Part shown: positions 58,480-64,000 of the stretch, one piece after another | Layout: every line of letters starts with the position of its first letter | Numbering within the stretch: position 1 is the first letter of the stretch | Source: Haemonchus contortus | Lineage: Eukaryota; Nematoda; Chromadorea; Rhabditida; Trichostrongylidae | Assembly: GCA_000469685.2 (NCBI GenBank) | Contig: LS997563.1 | Location: forward strand, 26,090,397-26,154,396 | Length of the DNA stretch: 64,000 nucleotides | Direction: 5' to 3' | Position numbers and translations under genes: made by a program | The notes under the pieces: generated by a model | The model's input: only the letters and a program-made list of their open reading frames with translations | Databases searched by the model: none | What the model was told of the DNA's origin: nothing

Positions 58480-59235
58480 AAAAATTTTAAAGTATGACTA
58501 ATATCGGTAGAAACGAAACATCTGTGCTGGAGAGCCAATATAGTGGCCTAGAGAGAATGACTAGTCACGATTTTTCACATTCAGCGATCGTTCACCAAGA
58601 GTTTAGTATGAATACTTCCGAAACAGTGCATAGCTCCTCCCTGACCATCGGAAATTACACTCGAAAAAGCAAGAAAACCTATGCTCTTTCCAAAAACGTG
58701 GCACGTACAGGAATTGAAACGATTATACAGCCTTTTCTTTTTATTTCAAAGCAGCAGTTTTTGAATTATGGGGAAGTAATTTTTCTGGAGCATAAGCACA
58801 CCATTTTCTGAGAATAGGAATCAACTCATGCGGGTTATACTTCATTTTGAAAAGCCTCCGTCGTTTGAATTTGGCCCATGGCCAAATTCATCCATTTTGG
58901 AGAAAACTGGTATCGAAGTGATCAGGACGACCTGAGAAATGCCATGGTTCTATTTTCACCTAATGCCGAAGAATATTAGCTACTCCATGTTTCATAGACT
59001 GCGTCCAATAGAAGAGAATGTCCTCAGGTCATAATTAGCAGGTGTCGCTGCTAATGACGCACCTTCTGAAACTTTGATGAATGGAGGACTTCAAAATCGA
59101 ACTTTTCAAAATTTTAGATGAACCATGTCGTAGAGCTCGAGCAGTTGATTTCAACCATATAGCACACTATATACAAAAATTGTAAATCAATCTAGTTACA
59201 GATGTTTTTTCGAAAATTTTGGGTGGGTATTGTAA
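58480..59235. repeat. Foldback element, right arm
   Basis: Inverse of the left arm at 54988-55740, about 80% similar by eye. The plus-strand frame at 58494-58811 falls inside the arm and is not a gene. Confidence 0.8.
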
Positions 59236-59239
59236 ATAT

Positions 59240-60440
59240 ATATATTTGAAGATCTTCATTGTATTTTATGATACCCTCAATGCTCTAGAATATACCATAG
59301 CAAGTAGTAGCATTTCCGTTTCCAAAATCTATACTCGAGCTAGCTTCCTGATTCTGGGTCTCCTACTACTGTTTTTAGCACGAGAGACTAAATTCTAGCG
59401 GAAGCTGTTGCTTTTTTTTGCGTGGCATCCTAGCACTATCACTGAATACTTTACATCTCTAATCCCTTCTTCGCCTGTATCGCCTGCATAAAAGAGGCGA
59501 CCAAATCCGATAAGGTCATTATAAGTCTGTTGACCTATATGGATTTAGTCTTCGTCACTACTTTGAAGCGAGAATTCTGAAAAAAGGAAGGATGTCGTCT
59601 TTCTAGTTTGTTGATGAAGGAGTAACAGCTCTCACTTATACGACCACCTAGTGACTGACCTGTGTGGCAAGCCTCTCACCTTGTATACTATTCGAGCGTA
59701 GGCAACACCAAACGCCAAAGACCGCATCGGTATCGGTGGCATGACGCGTTTTCTGATTGCTTCACATGACGTATCCACCTGCTTGGGAACAAGGGCTGGT
59801 CGTTTAGTTGCTATTAGCGTCGTGTAAGCCTAAAACAGTGGAATTTGATCAAGTTATCTTTTCGTGGTAGCTGTGATCTTGCGCGAGCAAAGCTCGTACA
59901 TGCTAATAATATGATTTACACCATCAGAACATACCCCATCCTTGGAGGATCCGAAGCAGAGCTTCTTTCTCGAGAAAATTTCATCACCTCTTTTCCTGCC
60001 TCTTGTAGGAACCATGGAACCACCACCAATACTGAACTACTTGCCACCGTCACATACTATGTTTTCTTTATAGCTGGACAAGTTATGGACAAGCATCGAG
60101 GGAAGCGCAGAGCGCTTGCTGCCCAGGCTTAATCTGGAGAAAGGTTCCTCCATATCCCACCCCTAGTCTTCTGGTGAGCGTTCCGTAAAGGAAAGTCCAA
60201 AAAATCAGATTTCTGTGGTATAGGGCATGTACGATGCGTCCACGATACCAATTCGCACCCCATACGGCATGTCCGCAGCAACTAAAGTCAAGGCTCTGAT
60301 AGTGGAGAGCCAGAAAGCAGAAATAACAGGAAGCTCTGAATGAGAATGGACTCCGGCTAATGGAAAATGAAAAAAACCAAACTTCCAGCATAGAGTAGTT
60401 CACGAAGTTAATCGCAGACGGTTTTCAAGAAGCCTTCCAA
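59240..60440. other. Intergenic, nothing supported
   Basis: Short unrecognised frames only. Confidence 0.4.
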
Positions 60441-60449
60441 AGGGTGCAG

Positions 60450-61015
60450 GACTACCGATATTGTGAGTTATGTGGGCGCTGACCGTAGCGTGGACCAGGC
60501 TGTAAAGGCTGGAATAAGCGCGGCATGGATGAAGAGAATGGGGTCGACCGGCTCCTATCAAAGATGTATCGGTCAGAGGACAGCGCACGATGCCCTTCGG
60601 CAGCGAGTGCTCACTCGTGAGGAAAGCCATAAAAAGCAGCTACACTTTGCTGAATTGAGGATGCACAGATAGGTCTGTGGTTGGATGTGACTGGAGCGGA
60701 TAAGGCAACAAAGACGTTAAGGCGTTTCCGCAGTCTTCCTATTTAGCTCAAAATAAAAGGGCAGCGTCTGTTCTGGTACGAATATATACTGAGAAGGCCA
60801 CAGAACCATCCGCCGAAGGAGGCAGTGGATTTCAAGGCTCAAGCTAAACGACTACGAATGGCTCCAAAATAGAGGTGGGGAATAGGGAACAGAAACGGCT
60901 TCGGCGCCGCCAAGGTACCGGCGGAAAGTGCTACAAATAAATAAAAAGAAAAGAAGGCTTCTGTCAAGAGGGATGGACCCTGCCATGGCGAAAGATTAAC
61001 CTCAAGGAGAAGACG
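60450..61015 (+). pseudogene. Non-LTR retrotransposon 3' end remnant
   Basis: Plus-strand pieces match the C-terminal part of a common nematode endonuclease/reverse transcriptase. VSYVGADRSVDQAVKAGISA with AAWMKR (about 60462-60535) is followed, after a deletion, by QRLFWYEYILRRPQNHPPKE and AVDFKAQAKRLR (about 60760-60860). The family equivalents are YLGSxxxADGSVDQAVxARISAxWxKW and QRLRWYGHVxRRPxxHPVKEAMDF. Frameshifts and the missing core make it dead. Confidence 0.8.
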
Positions 61016-61019
61016 AAGA

Positions 61020-62770
61020 AGAGGTGATGAGCTAATTGAAAACTGTTTCGTAACATTGCATATACATAGCACTAAAATCAGTCAGTGAACAGCTCGACAC
61101 ACGTACTCTCTCGACACTCACTTAGTTTTGTAACCTAGTCAACATTTAACATGCCAGATTGTTAAGAAGCTGCGTTTATCTTCTCTCTTCTATTCGTCAC
61201 AATTGCTGATCATCCGCGGAACGGGTATCCTTTATCTCAGCAGGGTACCGAGTAGGGGATCCAGAATACTGGCAAAATTGTCCAATATTTCGTCAGATAT
61301 TCTAGACTAATCATTAACCGTGTACTGTGAGAATTTTACGAAATAGCGTGTTAGACTGAGGGAAAACTGTGGGGAAAGAGATATGCCCTTCATACTGCTT
61401 TCTTTGCCTGCTTACTTACCATCATATTAGGTGTTGAGCAAGCAGGCGGCTCACCTTCTACGAGGATCAAGATTGAAGTGGAATCGTAGAAGGTCAGACT
61501 TGTTGACGGTTCCATACCAGTTTCGCACATTACCCATCATGATCCTGTGAAAGTGGAGCTTAAGCGGGCATTCCAAAAGCTCTTTCCTGCCTCGAATACT
61601 TCAGCCGAGGCTGCTGGTCTCCTTTCTATCCTTCTTTCTTTCAAATCTTCCGTTGACAACTATCTGCACGTCTTTGCAAGCACGGTCGCAATAATTGCCT
61701 TCAGCTCTTTCTTTATGCGTTTCTGACGTATCAGTCTGACTCTACTCAAAGGAATAACTCTCATGCTGACTTGTGAATTCTTCGCCTCTCTTGCACTGTC
61801 GTTGAGATGTTCGAAGAGCTGGATGTGCTCACGTCTGATGTTGCCGATAGGGAATCCCACCATAAATTCGCAAGGAAAGGCGAAGTGGTTCCGAATGACG
61901 ACAAAGTCGAATCCACGGATCTGTTTTTTGAGTTAGCAGTTTTTCATGCGCTGGGACAATGAGAAAAAGAAACTGTGGAACACAACTCTGGTACCAATCA
62001 AGCAAAACCTTCAGTTGTTGCTGTTTTGGCCTATTTTATCATATCACAGTCCATTTCAGTCCGCTGGGAACCTATATCCATGCAAGTCAGGTTGCTTTTG
62101 GAGCTGCGACTTACAGCGGACTGCATCGGTCGACGTGGTAAGTTCCGCGTACCTCCGCTCTGTTCGCTCTTAATATACCGCGAGTCCAGAATGCTCAGCA
62201 TTCTTCCCGGTCCGCAAACGAAGAATTTGTCTGGGTCTCATTTATAATAGACCAAGATTGAAGAGAATGCAAGAGAATTTCGATCATATTCCGCTAGAAT
62301 CATAAAAAAGAAAGACGTCAGCAACAGCCTTTCTCACATGGTTACAAAGTAGCTGCTTCACCGTCATCCTTTCCAACATTTTCTACATGAGTCCCTCCTT
62401 ACCATGCAAAAATCGTCCGTATCGTCCTCGGCACCTTCTTTCTTATCTTGCTTTAGCTCTTCACCATTATTCGCTTGATCACAATTGACAACAATAGACA
62501 TGAGTGGCCCATATAAGAGGGTGAAAGGTAAGAACATACGAGCGCTGCATCTGATTACTATTCGGATTCCCCTTTCCTTTTACTTCCTTTCTGACACTAA
62601 ACTTCTTTTCATTTCAGATGATTACACAAAACTTGGGAGAACCAATAAGTTCAATGTTTTTTTAAAGAAGTTTTAGGGTAATTTAAATGTTTCATCACTC
62701 TCAACCCTTTTGTAACGTATATTCTCTCGAGAACTCCCAATGGTTCGTCTCGAGGCAAAATCAGGCGATC
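61020..62770. other. Intergenic, no supported gene
   Basis: A minus-strand frame at 61660-61863 and plus-strand frames near 61946-62247 are not recognised and lack splice context. Confidence 0.35.
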
Positions 62771-62771
62771 T

Positions 62772-63845
62772 TCATGCGATGGGTGTGGGACGTTAGTCTC
62801 GAATGACATTACTTCGCGTCGAGGTGCGAAGTGACCTCATTAATTGACTAACCTCATCTTGATTACGCGCCTCCCCTTGATCGTAACTGACCTTATCCTA
62901 CTTATGAGAATGATGGCAATGATGAGGATAGTGAGAAAATGGAATTTCAAGAAAAGTAGTTTTTAACGTAAAATTTTCATGGTCTTCGGTTTCAAAAGTG
63001 CTATAACCATATAGAATAGAAAAATTCAAGGGTCATAAAAATGAAGTCCGTGTAAGATGTGAAAAACATTCTTTTTTCGAATTTCCACTCATTTGTTATA
63101 TCAAATAACATTTACAGAAGCGACTTAGTTCTTGATATTGGGGCATCTCGTGTTTGAAAGGTCATCGAAAGCCCGCCGGCTGATCAGTTATGCCATTTCA
63201 CACTTTTCACTGAATATTACATCAGCTACTATTTAACCTGGTGGTTAATTGATTTACATGCAACTATTGACTTTAGAAAAGAAGCCTTGCTCAAAACCCT
63301 ACTATGTATTCTGAGAACACATTCTACTACTTGCGCGATTTCACGGGGTACCCTTCAGCTTCAACGCAGCTTCAATCCGCACCCCAACCCTTTTACTTAT
63401 GCTACTCCCGCACTGAGCAACCTCCACCAACGCAGCTCAAAACCGCACCACAACCATCGCATCCAAATTGAGGAGTTCTACATGAAGATGTCAAAATTCG
63501 TAACGAACAAGACCATCTGAGTTGTTTAAATATTATTTTTAAGATAATTCTTATTAGAAAAATTAGGCTTCTTTAGATTTTATTGGAATTTTTGTTGAAA
63601 TTTCTACCATCTTGTATGGTAATAAAACTTTTAAAACCGAAGACCATGAACATTTTACGTTAAAAAGTAACTAAAACTTCTCTTCAAGTTTCATTTTCTA
63701 ACTATTCTCATCATTGCCATCACTCTCATAAGTAAGATAAGGTTAGTTACGATCAAGGGGCGTAATTAGATGAGGTCACTTCGCACCTCGGCGCGAAGTA
63801 ATGTCAGTCGAGATTAACGTCGCACACCCTCATGCGATGAGTGTT
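62772..63845. mobile_element. Long-inverted-repeat element, copy 2
   Basis: The left arm (62772-63011) and right arm (about 63615-63845) are inverted copies sharing TGACATTACTTCGCG, GAGGTGCGAAGTGACCTCAT, CCCCTTGATCGTAACT and AACGTAAAATTTTCATGGTC. The loop shares GGTCATCGAAAGC and GGCTGATC-type blocks with the loop at 40340-40375, so both belong to one family. The frame at 63287-63520 lies in the loop and has no recognised motif. Confidence 0.8.
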
Positions 63846-63849
63846 TAGG

Positions 63850-64000
63850 AACGAGACTTTAGAGCTGTTACATGGAATCCTCCTAATGTTGATCTGCCTT
63901 TGTTTAGTTAAGAGTAGGTGACAAGTAACAAAAAGAAGCTCTGGTAAACACATACTATGTCACCGTTGAGGATACGTCCACAATCCACATGAGAGGTTTC
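63850..64000. other. Window end, nothing supported
   Basis: Short flanking sequence after the long-inverted-repeat element. Confidence 0.4.

Larger units (their letters stand above)
54988..59235. mobile_element. Foldback element with nested LTR retroelement
   Basis: Two inverted arms of about 750 bp enclose about 2.7 kb, of which 56043-58365 is the gag-only LTR element. The direct LTRs lie wholly inside the foldback arms. The simplest reading is a foldback or long-inverted-repeat transposon that later received the retroelement. The reverse order is not excluded. Confidence 0.7.

Noticed and set aside
58494..58811. 105-codon plus-strand ORF
   Set aside because: It lies within the right arm of the foldback element, whose inverse copy at 55000-55740 has no equivalent frame.

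Overview
The window looks like nuclear DNA of a clade V parasitic nematode of the hookworm or strongylid type. That is inferred from the protein families, from the nematode-style introns (GTNAGT-like donors, TTTCAG-like acceptors, introns from 104 bp to several kb) and from the transposon families. It is moderately AT-rich, gene-poor and dense in transposable elements. No bacterial operon, rRNA, intact tRNA or CRISPR array is seen.

Two host genes can be rebuilt from exons whose reading phases fit together. A plus-strand gene at 21203-30700 (six exons) encodes the C-terminal part of a nematode Golgi-type carbohydrate sulfotransferase, with both PAPS-binding motifs. A minus-strand gene at 36683-49251 (seven exons, one with uncertain borders) encodes a family GT14 core-2/I-branching beta-1,6-N-acetylglucosaminyltransferase. 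The genes converge, and both should modify glycans in the Golgi lumen: one branches sugar chains, the other sulfates them. The first exons of both, with the expected membrane anchors, were not found. Many exons are too short to appear as long ORFs.

The rest is mostly mobile DNA. From 1 to 12 kb there is an 82-nt hairpin, a family of small elements bounded by a shared 20-mer, an inverted repeat pair 6 kb apart, and the 3' end of an RTE retrotransposon. From 16.5 to 20.2 kb there is a 127-bp tandem array, a dead IS630/Tc1-mariner element and a mariner remnant. Inside or beside the genes lie an internally deleted mariner (31.9 kb), an RTE remnant (33.6 kb), a GC-rich MITE that begins about 40 bp from a splice acceptor (36.9 kb), a long-inverted-repeat element (39.9 kb) and an RTE 5' half (46.9-48.7 kb). 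At 49.8-52.2 kb two full-length mariners stand tail to tail. From 53 to 59 kb there is a Tc1-type MITE, then a foldback element that encloses a gag-only LTR retroelement with a BEL/Pao-like zinc knuckle. A non-LTR 3' end (60.5 kb) and a second long-inverted-repeat element (62.8 kb) close the window.

The most unusual features are the tail-to-tail mariner pair, in which each copy has lost a different catalytic aspartate, the gag-only retroelement nested in a foldback element, and the long-hairpin element family.
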